The notes below the pieces were generated by a model. It did no database searches. It was not told where the DNA came from and saw only the letters and a list, made by a program, of their open reading frames with translations. A program made the translations under genes and the position numbers. This document shows, piece after piece, positions 26,701-41,700 of a DNA stretch of 64,000 bases. The stretch is from Atrichornis clamosus (Eukaryota > Chordata > Aves > Passeriformes > Menuridae), in assembly GCA_013400975.1 (NCBI GenBank), contig WBMZ01000232.1, positions 58,504 through 122,503 of the forward strand. Reading direction: 5' to 3'. The first letter of the stretch is position 1. The number at the start of each line of letters is the position of its first letter.

Positions 26701-29700
26701 GACTTACTATCACGGGTTCCCTTAGTTAAAATTCAACACATGGGTCATTCAAGGTGAGAAGTATATTCTGGGAGAAGATCTACAGTAATGAACATTTAAG
26801 AATCATTAGCAGGCTCTTTCATGCCACGATGCTGTAGGCAAAGACGTGCTTAGGTAGGAAGTACAGCCACAAGGTTCTCATCGTGTTTCCATGTCTTGTT
26901 TAGCTAAGAGATGTGTATCCAGCAACACAACAAACGTGCAGGGAGCATTGCTTTTTGTGAGGTGGTGATCCCCAGCCCAGGAAGATCACTGCTCACAGGA
27001 ATCGCCCTGGAGGCCTGGGCAGAGAATGAGAGCTGTGGCACGAGGTGGAAAAGAGCGCACAGGGAAAAGAGAGAAGATGACGCACGGCCTCGTGAGCCCC
27101 AAACTGGGAATGTTTCGTCAGCAGGTGTGTCACGGGCCCCTCGCAGAGCTCTGGCCCCTCGTGCCAGCCTGGTTGAGATGAAGAGATGTGTGGTGCCCAG
27201 CAGTTATCAAAAAGGCTACCAGCAAAGCCAAGGTACAGTCTTTTTTTTTTTTTTTTGCATTTAGAGGTCTCCGCTGATCCCTGCACTACCTTTCTAAGTA
27301 GCCTTGTGCAAATATCCCCGCTTTGCACCTCAATTTTCCCATCTTTACATTGCATTAAAAGAACAGGAAGCCTGGCGTGCAAAAGTCCCTTAAGAGTCCT
27401 GAATGATAGCTACTATGAAAAATATAAATGTATTTATAGCAGCTACTAACTGACATAAGCATTTGCCCAAGAATGACATTCAGATAGATGGTACTCACAC
27501 TACCAGACAACTGCTTTCAGGAAAATTGCCCACAGAGCTAAACTGGATGTGTGTGCGTGTGCATGTGTGTAAGCATGTGTGTAAAACAAAAAAGAGCAAA
27601 ACAGTTTCACAGAAGAGAATAATAAGGAATAGAATCATGTTTTCCCCTCTACACAACACAATAATTTCTTGTCCTGTCTTTGGAATGTCTCCTTTCTAAG
27701 AAAAAAACCACTGTAAGATGAGTGCTGCATGGTGAGCGAGATTTTTTATTTTTATTTTTTTAATATTTTAATATTTTTGCAATAAGCAAAATGCTTAGAA
27801 ATTAGGAAAAAAGCATGTGCCTCAACCCATTAGGTGGCATGCAAATATTTCATTCTGCTCATACAAATCATATGATGCGCTTGCAAATTCCTGCAACAAA
27901 GCCATGGTTTAATGGAACTGCTCTTCCTATAGAAATGGAAACAGGTAAAGTCTTCCTTCATTGGACTGTGTGAGCATTTCCTTTATAAATAAAAGCTGCA
28001 GTATCTAAGGGATTTCCTTTGTTGTGTCACCTTTAGGACTTACTATTTGAAGTATTCCATTGAAATGGCTGTGCTCTGTGCAGTGTTCAGAATTTTAAGT
28101 AAAACCTTAAACAGTTACAAATCAAAGCATCAGGGCACTTTGAAGAAGCACATACACTATATACATTGCATTCTGCATGCATATGCATTGCTGGTATCTA
28201 TATATCATTGACACGTTCACAAAAACATTACAGCTTGAGGGAAAAATATTTCAAGCAAAATATAAACATTAAAAAAAATAATATAGTTTTCAAAACTCAG
28301 ATTTCAGCATATTTAAGGCTGGTTCTACAAGTATGCTTTCAAAATATGTCACATTCAGAGAGAAATCACCATGACATTTTTCTGACATTAACCCAGTTGT
28401 TCTGATAAATATTGCACTAAAACAAAAAGATGCATTAATTAAGTAATTGCAAATAATCATATTTTCAATCCATTAAATTGTGTAGGTTTTAAGGTATTGA
28501 CATTTTTACACCTGCAACTGGTTTTATAGCTTCTTCCTCACTCCCTGTGATTTTTGTTCCTCTTCTAAAAAGAATGCTTGAGGAAATCCCGTGCTGTCTC
28601 ACTCAAATTTATAATTAATGTAGCAGAAAATTATATTTCTAATTAAATAAAACTGAGCATGAATTGAGGCAAATGCTAGGAGCATTATAAACAGCACAAA
28701 GTTGGGAGAGGAACAAAATCGCAAACAATGAGCAGGTAATGTAACTGCATATATTAGAAACATCTCAATTATTACATCCACAAAGGCAGAACCTAAAAAG
28801 CTGCATTTCATAAGAAGGTGTCATGTTGACATATATTGCTCATTAAAAAAGGTGCCGTTTGTATATGGGTTACTGTTCTTCATATGCATGAATACTGGTA
28901 ACACTTTGTGGGAAAGGAAAGCCCTTGAGATTTTGTGTAGTTTGAATATTTAATGTAACAATAGTTTGCTCCCCTAATAACGAAAGGAAAGAAATTTGGG
29001 AGACGAGGACATAAATTTGCCTATTTATTATGTTCTGCTGACTGCAGCTGGGTATCGGCACCCCTCGTACACCTCTCCAGATCTGCTGTTAAAATTAGTG
29101 ACTGCTCACAGCGGCTGCTCTTTCACCAACACCGCAGAGACTACGAACCAAAAGCTCCCCCTGCCCCCTTTTTTAAGCAGAAAATAGCAGGCGGCGTGTG
29201 TAATATTCGTATATTATATATATATATATGTGTGTGTGTACTAACCTACTAGTTATCTCTGCTTACACCCCGGCTGTCAGGAAACTGTCAGCTCTAAAGG
29301 CGATAAGGTGGGCAGTTTAAAGAAGATACCGAAGCTTTAAGCTTCTTAATGTGCCACGAATCAATCCCATGAAAGCAAACAACTTGAAAAAGGGTTATAT
29401 ATGTGTTTAGGAGATCTCTCGGCTCCCCTCGCCTTGGCTGGAGCCGGAGCTGGCGCTGGAGTTTTCTCACCCTAATGACCCCCGAAGCGGCCCGGAGGGA
29501 TGCTGGAACAAGGCCGTTCCAGGAGGCAGCTCGCTAATTGAGGAGTTGATCGGGGGGAGAGGGACCCTGCTTTACCACGTTAAGTGCCCAAATCAAGCAT
29601 GACTGGATTGACGTGGCCAAATCGCCGTCTGGAGGCCACTCCAAGCCAGCAGCAGCAGGGCTTTTCACACCTGATGGGGCCCCGCTCTATCTCCATCAAG

Positions 29701-32700
29701 TCGTATTAAGGAAGGGATGTGTTACAGGGATGGAGCCCACGCCCCTTCAGAGCGCTGCCCGTGCCCGGTAACTGCGGCTCCCGGCTTTCCCGAAGGTACC
29801 AAACGTGCCCAGGCAGGGCAGGCACGCCTTGCCAGAGGCAGACGCTGGCGGCTCCCATCACACGGCCCACCTTCATCTCCCCTCCAAGAAACCGGGCGGG
29901 CTCCCTCAGGTCAACGGGAGCAATTAGAAGAATTAATTATTCGTTCCGTGCTGAACGGGCACGTACAAGAGTGCTCTGGAAAGCAGGGTGTTTGGGGGGT
30001 ACTGCCTTTGTTCAAAGCCGCCCAAACAGGGGGAGTTTCAGCGATGCTTTGGACTCCAGCCATCCACTCGAGAGTGCTCCCAGCTGTCCCGCAGGACAGG
30101 GAAGGCACGAGCCTTCCTTGGGAGGGAGAGAGACTGAAGTGGGGGGATTCAGAGCACAAAGGGCCATAAAATGGTGAACTCTCAGGCTTTTCAATCATGG
30201 AGGGATGCCTAACTGTCTTCTACACTCCTGAAAATCCCCCTCATCAGCAGTTTGATCAAGGTGACGGAGGCAGTCCGGGATTTAATCCCGTCTAGGATTA
30301 AAGCTCAACAGTTCCTGCCCCACGGTCCTCAGCATGCATCTACTTTAAAAGAGAGAAGTTCTTATTTTTCCATACTGTCAGGAGATGCGGCCACAATGTG
30401 GTCAAGGTTGTCTTGTCAATTTATCTGTTATTTATGTAGAGCAGGGGGCCTCCTGAGCTGCACCGAGGTAAAATTTAAGCTGAGGAGGAAATAAAGCAGG
30501 ATGGGAGTTGTCAGCCTCTGAAATTCAGTGGAGATGCTCACAGGCAAATACGTAGGGGGATATTTTAAAAGCTTAAGTAAATTTTCCTAAACAGCCTACG
30601 TTGTTATATGATGATATGAAAGCAGGCTCTATAGGACTGTCAAATCCAGACTTTATTTTTCTTCATATACTATTTATTTAGATCTAAAGAAGGACTGCAC
30701 TGAAGTCAGAGCATAGCAAGATAACTTGATTTAGAGGAAAAAATATTGGAGAGAGCCTACAAGGCATTATAAGGAGAATATTTCCATATTTACTTTAAAA
30801 TTTCTTAGACAACCTGAGCTAACTTCTGTTTTTTCAAAAATAAAAAACTAACAAACAAACCAAAACCACACCAAACCCAACATTTCTACTACTTTACATA
30901 AGTCTCTTTTTTCCTGAAACCTAGGGAACCTTCTGTGAGAAATATCTATCTGTGGCTCAAACGGCTTTTTTTGATAAAAGTATGAAGAGAGAATAGTGGA
31001 GGAAAAATCTCAAAAGCATCAGTAAAAATCATTACATGTGAAATAGCATCTAGCTGTAGATCACATATACTGTATATATTGTATTACGCACTGACTTTCA
31101 CGTATTTTTAAATGGAGGTCACCAAATTACATCTCAGGCATGACAACAGATAACTGCAGAGATGGGGATGAAATCTTCCTCCACCTGCAATATCCCCAAC
31201 CCCAGAAAATGTTGGCTAACTCAGCCAAAGTTGCCTCACTCTGTTTAGCCACCCTCCCCCTGAAACTGGTTCCTCTGCTCCCGTTGCCAGACACCAGATA
31301 CGTCAGATTAAAACACTAGGGCAGAGCCAGCGTTCCCAGGCATCACTCTGGAGAAGGGAAAATGGGAATTTTGTTTGGTTTCCACCGCTGTTACGACTCT
31401 GAGCCCCTGAAGATGAGCTGATACTGCAGCTTATCCCTTGCCTGCCTGTTGCAGCGGCGAGCAGCAGGCGCTGCTGCGAGCACAGACAAGCTGAAGTGAC
31501 GGGGGGAGTGGTAACAGAGCACAAAAAGGGTGAATGAAGCCATCCCGATCCACCTGGGTGTCAGAGCAGGTAAATGTATCCTGCTCTGGACTATTTCTGT
31601 GGTATCCCAGGGCCGCCTTGCTTTGGGGGTGATGCAGGGTAATGAGAGGCTGATGAAGTCAAGCAGGTGCTCGACAAAGTGAGCAGTGTGGGATAAGGCA
31701 CCCTCGGGAAGAGAGACGTGGAAGGCTCTGGACATTTTCATGCCCTTTCTCCAAAATTAAAGCCACCCTGAGTTTGTGAGTGTGTCTCCCCTTCCCTGGG
31801 GAAAGATTCTCTGCAACAGGAGCAGGGGAGCCCAGTCAAATCTGTCCCTGCACCTGCACCAGCGGCAGTTGCTCCATAAAGTATCTGAAAAATATTCGAC
31901 AGATGCACATTCCCACACATCCCCACCTACCCACAACCTTATAGGGAGAGAAGTCTGGCAGCACTGAAGAAGAATTCTCTATTTTCCTGCATCTTTTGAA
32001 GGCCTTTGTGTCAATATAGAGAAGATTTTAGATGTTATCAAACCAAAAAGAAGCTACTACTGCTCCGTGCCCTTGCTGGTGACTAGACTGAAGCACAGCT
32101 AAGCTGAGTATCACATCATCTGTATCCCTGCTCCAGCACTGTAAACCTCAAGTTCCGAAATACACCAACTAGAGAAACAGGAAGTAGTGAAAGTCACAGA
32201 GGTGCCTGCCTCGATCTTTCCCGTCTTGGTTCTGCCAGCAAAACATAGGCCATTAGGTAAAATGCTAACGTGGATTGCAGATTTTTGTTTATTCCTCCCT
32301 ACAACAGTTCAATCCTTTGTCTTCATCTCTTTCTACCTCATTCTATTCATTTTCCCTCCTTATTGCTATTTCTTCTATTGTTACCTTTCTCTACTACCTC
32401 AGGCTTTTCCATTTCAGCCAGGTCCATCCCTTGTGGTATTTATTTACTTTCACTTGATACATTAAATTTTTGTGTAGACCCTGCCCCAATTCACCATTCC
32501 ACCCAGGTTTCAAGCCTCATCTTCCACTGGAGTGCATTTTTCTTCTAGCTCCAGTTGCATTACAGAAATAAAACTTTTCCTAAATTGTCGTGGGGGGCTT
32601 CCAATGTTTCCAGTGGTTGCCACCATTTCTGAGGATTTAAAGACGTATTCGGCACAGTCACCATGGCAAATTTAGGGCAGGTTCCATCAATGCATGGTCT

Positions 32701-35700
32701 ACTCTGCCTCTCCCATAACCTGTGAATTTAGGTGGGAGGATTTTGAAGGGGAATTGGAACTATGTGATCTTTAAGGTGTCTTCCAACCTGAATGAATCTG
32801 TGAGTCTGTGATTCTTGGTGGCTTAAGAGGTGAGTTTAAAGTCACGACTAAGGACAATGAAGGATGAAAGATGAAGCAATGGAAGAGCCTTTCCCTTTCA
32901 GACCCAGCTACTGGTTTAAGGGGATTAGGACAGGAACCTTTAGAAAGGAGCTCGACAAAATCTTACTCATTCATGTAGTAAGAATGGTTATAAGGAATAT
33001 TTATAAGGAATATTCCTGTTCATAATTTACTGTTGTAATTGGCTATCCTGCTGGACCCACTATAAATGTACCTCAGGTGGTACACAAGCAACTAGAGAAG
33101 GCTTGAGCTGCAGCAGTTTTCACCTCTGTTATGTTATTCCTCATATCCTGAGTAAAAATTGTCATATAAATTGACATTAGGACTTTTGGGGTATAACTCA
33201 GGAATCTGAGAAACAGACAAAATTCTCAGAGGTTTCTCATGTCCAAACTCTTTGGAAATCTAGCCCTGAGCTCTTCATTTTGATGTGGTTCATTTTAGCA
33301 TGAGAGGGCAAGTTGAGTTGATTTTAATTTAAAAAAGTGAAAATGATCCTCTTTACAGACATGCACGTAAAAGGGAAAAATAATAAGGCCAAAGCCCTTC
33401 ATGCTACATTTTAATTGAAGCTGGAGAAGTATTCATCAGAGGGCAGGGAGACATTCCAGAACAATCAGTTACACATCAGATATGAAGCACACCCAGGGCC
33501 AGCCCTGCAGGGCAGGACAGAGGGTGAGCCTTGCACACCAGCACCGTGGCAGCAGCACACAAAAGCCTGGCCTGCCCTGCTAGACCCAGCATTTCCCCCA
33601 TAAAGCACAGCTCAGTGCTGTCTGCATGCAGCCTGCTGCCCCACACAAGCCACTTCTTCCTCTGTAACTCTCCCCAAAAGTTCTGTTAAGGGATTTCCCC
33701 ACTACTCATCTGCAAGTATTAAACTGACCTGAAATTACTGATGGATTATTCACACAGATAATGGCCACAAACACCCCATGCACCTGCTAGCAAACCCAAA
33801 GAGGTGCTATTTCTGACTGAGCTGACCAAAAAACCTGCCAGTATTAAAAAGAAGTAATATTTGTACAAACCATGTTTGTACAAATATAGGTTTTCCACTC
33901 ATACTAAACGGTTTTATTCTACTGATACAGTATATTCCTATTAGCAGTATTTTGCCAATATTGCATGTCAATATTTCCAGAAGGGCAAGTTTTCATAGTG
34001 TTGAATATTCCTTAGTTTTATGAAGAAAAGATTGCAGACTTCAGAGGGATGAATCATATCCACACTGATTTCCTGGATTGGACCATGTGTTACCACACTG
34101 TAAGAGTCTGTCTAGAAGAAAACCCCAAAATTATGTGCACATGGAACAAATGTCTGATACCAGGGAGAAGTGCTTTTTCCTAATGAAAAAGCCTGCTTGT
34201 TAACTAGGCTTTGCTTAGCATTTTTATTTTTATTTAGAGTGTTCCCACAGGCCTATTAAATTCCCCTACTCTTAAAACTAATTAAAGGGTATTTTAATTA
34301 TCTAAGATATCTCAATTCATAGATTATAAAATGTAGAAAGAAAAAAACCCCCATAGTCTGGAGTAATACTGTGCACCATATTGCAGTTACAGATATGTCC
34401 CCTAGATCATTGCTGCTAATTCCATAGTCTTCCATGTTTTCCATTTATTTCCAAAACAAATGCTTCTTTTCAGCTTATTTGGATTCCAAACTGTTGTCCA
34501 ACAAAAAGGGTTCTGACATCAAATAGTTTTGGGGTTTTTTTACATAATCATGGCATCTCTGAGCAGACCTGAAATTCAAGACTCAGTGAATACTTTGGGA
34601 AGTACAGGACTGAAATTCACATTTGCACCTGTGTTTGTCTCAACGGTGTAAATGGCTGGTTTATAATCACTGAATATTTACAAACAGCTCAACTAAAATG
34701 CTTCTGGGCACAGACATGGGCTGAAATTAAATACTGCACACTATCTTTGTAATGACAGCTTTTTTCTACCAATAACTAAGGCATGGAAAGCTATAGGCAC
34801 CACTGTCAGATCACCTCGATTAGGAAAAAACATTATTTACAAAATGCTATGTTGCTCAAAAGAATTCTATTTAAAATTTTGTGATTCTTTCACGTTTAAT
34901 CAATTAATTTTACGTAGAAAAGGAACCGCAACATTTCTGAGTTTTCTGCCAGGTTTATCACCTACCATGAAAGAGGAAAGGAGGTAGGAGAGTTACAGAT
35001 CAATTTACGATTGCTGTATTTTTTGCTTTAATAGAAGCTGGTGTATTACCAACCGATTTGAAAAGCAGGAACAATACCCAAAAAAGTATTTATTCCTAGG
35101 GCGATTCATTTCCGTGCCCCGCCAGCATTTACAACATCGTTCAGTTTCCGTGAGAGCTGTTAGAGTTTGGCAAAACTCGTGCCCAACCTCTACTAATTCT
35201 TTCGGACAGACTTAGGAAGAGGAGGAAGGCCAGCTTCCAGGAGAGAGGCGGTGTGGTAATCACCCTCTAAGTGCTCGTTCGCAGTGCTAAACAAACAGAC
35301 GCAACGTCCTGACCACACAGAAGGGTTCGAACAGGGCTGCTGCACCGATGGAGGGGGAGGGAAGCATTTCCTGGCGAGCCACAACCACAGCACGGATGGA
35401 AAAACACACACCAGCCTCAGCACTACCACCTCCACACACACAAGTAATGGCTGGCGTACGACGCGTTCACACTTACAGCTCCCTGGTTTATGAGGGAAAA
35501 AGCTTGTGTTCCCGGATCATACCACCACAGCATAAGCGTTTCTCCAAGAGGTCGTATAAATTTTTAAACAAGCAAATACTCTTATTGTGCTCCCTGGGTT
35601 CACTTGCACTGGGAAGATTTGCAGGACTGGCACCTAATGGGCAAGAGTAATTATCCTCTTTCTCTCCTTTTTGTTTGCACATGTGTGCAAAGAATCATTG

Positions 35701-38700
35701 AATCACAGAAGGGTTTTGGGCTGGAAGGACCATAAAAATTACCTAGTTCCAACCTCCCTGCCATGCCCAGGGACTCAGAAGAGCGCATCTACATGACAGT
35801 AAAGAGAAAACATAAAAACACATCTAAAAGAGACAGATTTAAATTTTTTTTTGTGACCGCACGAGAGATCTATAATTTTCTATCAGTTCTGTTCTTGCAA
35901 TTATAACCGTGAATCTTCTCTAGTGACTAGTCCGGCATTACTACATCTTCTGACAGAACCGCTTGTTTAGCTTTTTTTTGCAATTCCTGCACTACTTCAG
36001 ACACAACCATCACTTCCTCTGTCTCCTGCAGAGGCACGGGGAGGGCCCCACAGGTCTCAGCAACAGCACCATTGCTGAGAATTTGAAATCAAGGCACCAG
36101 CAAACGTAGGTGATATCAGCAAAAATAGGGAAAGCCTAAGAAAGTGATGAAAAATAAAGAATTGTTCTGATTGGGATGGTAGCACCGTCCACAGGGCACT
36201 AACACTTTAACATAGGGAAGTTGTGGAGGGGTTCCTACAGCTGTCCTACAGGGTGGGGTTTAACCAACCTCTGTGGTTTCACCCTCCCAGCAGCCCCTTG
36301 GTCTCTGGAAATTCAAAACATTGAAATATGTCAGGAATGTATGTTCACAGGTTCTCCTCAGCTGCTGGTTCCAAGTGCATGCCCCGTTTCACAGTGAATC
36401 CATTTATAATCTCTCTCCCCCCCAGTTCTTCTTTGGGTTGTTTCCCAACACTCACTGGTGACCCTTCCCCATGGTGGAGTGGTTCCACAGCTGGCCAGAT
36501 GTGAGACTGCCAGAAAGGTTAATTGCTGCTTTTAGGGAAGGAGCAGCTCTTCCAAGTCAGAGAAAAGGCCTTCCCAGCTTGGGCCTTCCCATCAGCCTGT
36601 CACCTGTTGTTCTAAAGATGATTTTACATTTTAGAATGCATGCTCAAATAAATAGTTCTATCTAATTCCTCTTTTATTTGAAGTTTTATCCAAAACCATC
36701 GGTGTTTTGTGTTTCTACTTGAACTATTTCACCTACAATGACTGCTGCTGTAAGAGGAAGCTCTTCACAAAGAGACTTTTCATTAAAAAAATTATATATA
36801 TATTTGAAATAAATCTTAAAAAAATAAAAATTCTGTTTGCACAATGTGTGAGACAGAATGAAAGAAACCAAACCTACAGTTAAAAGTTATATTGAAATAT
36901 TGAGTAATTTTAATGCAGAGTGGAACACCCACACACTGCAGAATTCAGAACCTGCAAGTAAAATTGACTACAAAACCAAAATTGGCTTTGCTGGCTTTTA
37001 TCGCCCTAATCTTTGAGAAATGTAAAAAGCAAACAAAAAGTATGAATAGCAAAAGAAAATCGATTTCAGACTTATGTTTGTAACAAACAAATGGTTTGCA
37101 ACAGAAATATTTCTTTAGAGCATGCAGTAGAACTTAAATTTCAACAGAGTTTGAAAGAAGTGGAGCCAAATTTTGTGCAAAATGAATATTTAGCTTCAAC
37201 AATAATTTATGAACTTGAGGGTTTAACAAGTATTTAGGCCTTGATACCACAAAAATATCAGTGATGCCCACCCATTGACGTCACTTAATATGATTCTATA
37301 TGAAGAACCATCTCCAGGTTCAGAGCCCAGAAATTCAGAAATCTTCAAAAGACAACTTCTCTATGTGCTCTAAAGGATGCATATGGGCTTGCAATATTTT
37401 CATGGCAGAGGGATTAACAATTAATTCATAGCAACAATAAGTGTTATATTATTGGCAATCTTCAGAAATATAATTATTAGACAATCATTTCAGTGGTTTT
37501 TGGGTTTTTTTGTACTGTGGGGAATATATTAGTGTTACCATCAGTGCGGTAAAATGATCTTTTAGTAGTTGAAATAAGGCATGGGGAACAGGGAATTAGT
37601 GAGAAACAACAACAAAAATATTAAACCTCTTACAGCTTTGATGAGAAAAACCCCACAACTTCCTGCATTGTTAAGTTCATTTATTTTTTGTGATTTACTT
37701 GTACCTGGTGCTCAAATATAATTAATGAAAAATACAGTATGTTTCTGGGTGATATAATAGAATTTTCTCCAAGTTTTTCCATTTAAAGTAAGAAGCATCT
37801 GAACAAGTGTTCACTTTTAAAAAATGTATTAATGTACAAGTTCAACTGCTCTTTTATTTAAACCTCTCAATTCCTCTCATCCTTAGGGAAGATTTTGGGT
37901 TTGATGAACACAAAAACAGCATGATATTCTGCAGGAAAAAGGAGCAGTACCCCAAAAAGCCCTATCTCCTACCATAAGTGTAAAAACAAGTGGCCACATC
38001 ATCAAGAAGTCTGGTCAGATTTTCCCAAAATCTTCAAAATAGGAGCGTGGTGCCTGTTAAATCTGAAAGCTCTGCATCCACTCATTCCAAACCCCACATT
38101 TGTATGGTTGGGATAGGCACTCCGGTGGGTATCCCTGCCTTTCCTAGAGCATCCATGTACTCCAACATCCCCACAAATAACCCAGAATCAAACCTGTTGG
38201 GGAGCTTTCAAGCTCTGAGAGCTCAGACACTCACATTTCACGGAATCTATCATTTACTGAATCTATCATACAAATACAACTCAGTTTATCTTCTGCACAA
38301 GGCAAGCGTTGTCCAGTCGGGGTTTGAGACGTTAAAGCTTCTTCAGCAAGTTGTGATTTTGCTAAATAATTGCACGAGGCAGATAAAATAAAGAAAGGCC
38401 TGTTGGTGCCCCATAGGCTGACACACAGCATGAATTAGCAATTAGAAATTTGTAACGAAGAAATGGGAAGGAGCAAATAAATTCTAGATCCAAACTAGTG
38501 GCCAGTAAGTGGACTACTGTTACCTTAAATCTGACAATTTAACTGTACAAGGTTAGCCACAACACAGCATTTGCTCACACCGGTAAACCGCTGATCCCAC
38601 TTCTAAAACCAAAGAGAAATAGGGAGGAATGCACAAACTGATTCAAATTAACAGGACTCACCATTCATTTCATGAAAAGCACTGGGTGTGCCTCGCATCT

Positions 38701-41700
38701 AAAAGTAACAATTTGTCATGCACTGTGGTGCTCGGCAGCATCACTGCTTAAAAATCTGAAGCATTCCTAAACTGTTTCACTTAAACATTTCTGCAACAAA
38801 ATCTTATTGAACTGTTGCTTTTATTAATTTTTTTACACGCTGGAGACCAAGTGAATTTTTTTTTTTTCTCCCTTCTATTTTTTTTTTTTAACTTTGCCTA
38901 CTACTAGCAAATAAACTATCCCTCTTTTTTTAATAAAACCACGGCCTTGAGTTTTGGCCCCTTAATAGTAGCCTACATGGTCGACTACCCTTGGTGTTAA
39001 ATTTTCTTAAATTGTATTTCTGTCAGTATATCATTTTTTTAAGCAATGGACCCTATAATAGCAAGCTCTGTTCTGTCAGGAGTACATTTTAACAGCGTGA
39101 CACAAGTATTTTTCACTACAGGAGACAAACAATGATATGTATTACATGCAGTAAACATTGCCTTTGGTACATAGGGTTCTCTTAGCATTCATCTGTCTAA
39201 AATTTCATTGTGTCCTGCACAAGGAAAAAAAAAAAAAACAACCAACCCTGCCTCTCATTATCTATTGCCGAGGGCTGTAGGTTTGTAAAGTGCCAACAAT
39301 GCATTGTCACATTTCTCACAAAACAAGGGCTTGATTGAATGTTACAAGAGTGGTAAAAACCCAGCAAGGTGGATTAAGGGATATTTTAATAGCGAAAACA
39401 AAATAATGAGCCTTTCACCAAATTGCTTAACTAACAGTACAGTAATCAATTTTTTCCCCCTTAAAACAGTCCCCCTATCCTCAAAACAAGTAGGGACAAC
39501 AACAACTTTCATAAAATAAAGATGTTTTGCACATAACAGCATCCTGGCAAAGAGGAAAAATGGCTTTTTTTTGGTGTGTGTGAAATGCACCCAACCCTGC
39601 GATTTTACAGTACAAGGACTGCAATAGCAGCACTTCCAAAATTCACAGTATATCCACACAGGGGCTGCAGTTCAAGAGTTAATCAGACTATTATACTCCC
39701 AGTTACTTGGGAAAACAAATTTCCCAGTGCGGATGCACACGAGGTGCCCTTTAGGTGCGAGGGACCACCCCGGAGGATCTCCCTGCTCTGACACCTTTGC
39801 CACGCTTTAGGTGGGTGTGCACGACCCGATGGGAACCATCTGCAGCAGGGTCAACACCTCCTTTTGTGGACCGTGTAGCTGGGAGTGGATTTATAAACAG
39901 CTCAACACTGGCACAACTCTCCTCTGATTTCAAAAACCAGCAGGACTGTGGAGCACTTTTAGAAGCCTCATTAGCTTTGCTGAACTCAAACAAGACTTTC
40001 CTCCAGCACCTTTAACTACAAGCACCACAAATGGGTAACGTGCAGAGAATTATTCACCAGAAAAAAATCAATCAAAGTATACAAAATAACTCGGATGAAA
40101 AACCAATGCATTATTCACTTGTTAATTGATCCTTAAAAGAAATATGACTCTTCCCCTCCCTTTGGGGTAGGATCATCATGGTCAGGAAAAGAAAACAAGC
40201 AGGATCGACTTAATTTTTTAGAGAGTTTGGGTAAATTGGGTCTCTATTATAAAACCAGAATGGGACATTTTCTCAGCTTCAAGTGAACAGATACCTCAGG
40301 CAGAAATCCTGCAGTCCCAGGTTCAAATGCAAGGCAAAACTTCCTACCTCAAAATGAGGAAATGCTTTTTAATGCCAAGGAATGATTGGAAAGGGATTAT
40401 CACAAGCACTGATTTAAAATGAGCTAAAAACATCTTGGTAAGATCTTCTGGGCCCAAAGCAGAGAGGTCTACAGCACACCATAAAGCAGCAGTCTGTACA
40501 CAGAGGATAAGGTTAGAACAAACAGCATATGGAGCTGCGGAGGGCCAGAGGAAACAGGAAGAAAATGTCTTTTTAAAAGGTGAGAAGGCTTCTTAAAAGG
40601 GTGTTATGGAAATTGCCAGGGATTTCTACTTCCTGGGAATATTTTAAATTAAAGCACTGGCACACAAAACGTCCAGCGGATCGATCGAGGAGAGGCAGAT
40701 ACACAACTCTTTATCCCAGGCACATAGCTCATTTTGCATCTGATAACTGTTGGCTCTTGTCAGGGTTGTTTAATGGGTGGGGGTTTTAAAGGAAGAGAAA
40801 TTTACAGCTGTTTCGCAGAGACAGAGAAGAGATCATTTGCTCTACATAGCCTTCAAAAAGAAATATAGAGAGTAGCTGGCATTGGTAAATGCTGAGTTTC
40901 CTTGCCAAAGCCTGTAGCCTTATGAGATTCTCAATGCATCTTCTCAGCTGAGCTGAAGAAGGTTTGGCTGGAACAAAATTGCTTCTCACCAGCAACATCT
41001 GCTACAAGATCTGGAGATCTCTGTCATAACAAAGCCTGTTTTCAGATTCCTGCCCTCCTGTAGGTGCTGCGTGCCAGATGAAGGGGCTGGAACAGGATAA
41101 ATGGACTCTGCAGGCCCTGCATCCAACTGAGGGGGAATTGCCATAAGAATGGGGGGATGCAACCATAAACTCCGGTCCAAGGACCCATCCAACAAGCTCT
41201 GCCTTGGCAGAACCAGAGGATGGTTCACAGCAGATGTTCTGGAGAGCGCTGTCAAAATTGTGCTGAGCTCCTTTGGCAGCACGGGGCTGTAAGTGTACAA
41301 AAATAACTTCAAGCGTCTTAGGATGAGATTTTGGCACTGGGTGGGATCACAATTGCAGGTTTTTTGTTAAGGAAGCTTCCCTGCGCACCCATGCAGGAGC
41401 CACTCTGGCAGTTACACTCTCATCACCTGAACTGGGACCAAAGCCCCTTTGGGGCAGCTCCAGTGATCTGACAGGTCCTGTGCGACTCCCCACAGTGGGC
41501 CTTCCCCACTGGTCTGACCCCAGGTTCCCCACAGCAGAGTCTTGGATGTCTGGATCCATGAAGGAAGTTATTCACGGCACAGTAACACAGAAACAGCCCG
41601 AGCTCGTGTCTCCAGGTGGGACCCCCAATTAAGGAACCCCCGGGCTGGGGTCCTCCTACTAAGCCATCAGCTCCTGCCTTTTCCTGAGTGTCCACAGCCC

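Noticed and set aside
29717..30177. Two overlapping 150-residue plus-strand frames in the internal CpG-rich block
   Set aside because: Two frames open at once over the same GC-rich DNA, with no domain; typical composition effect.
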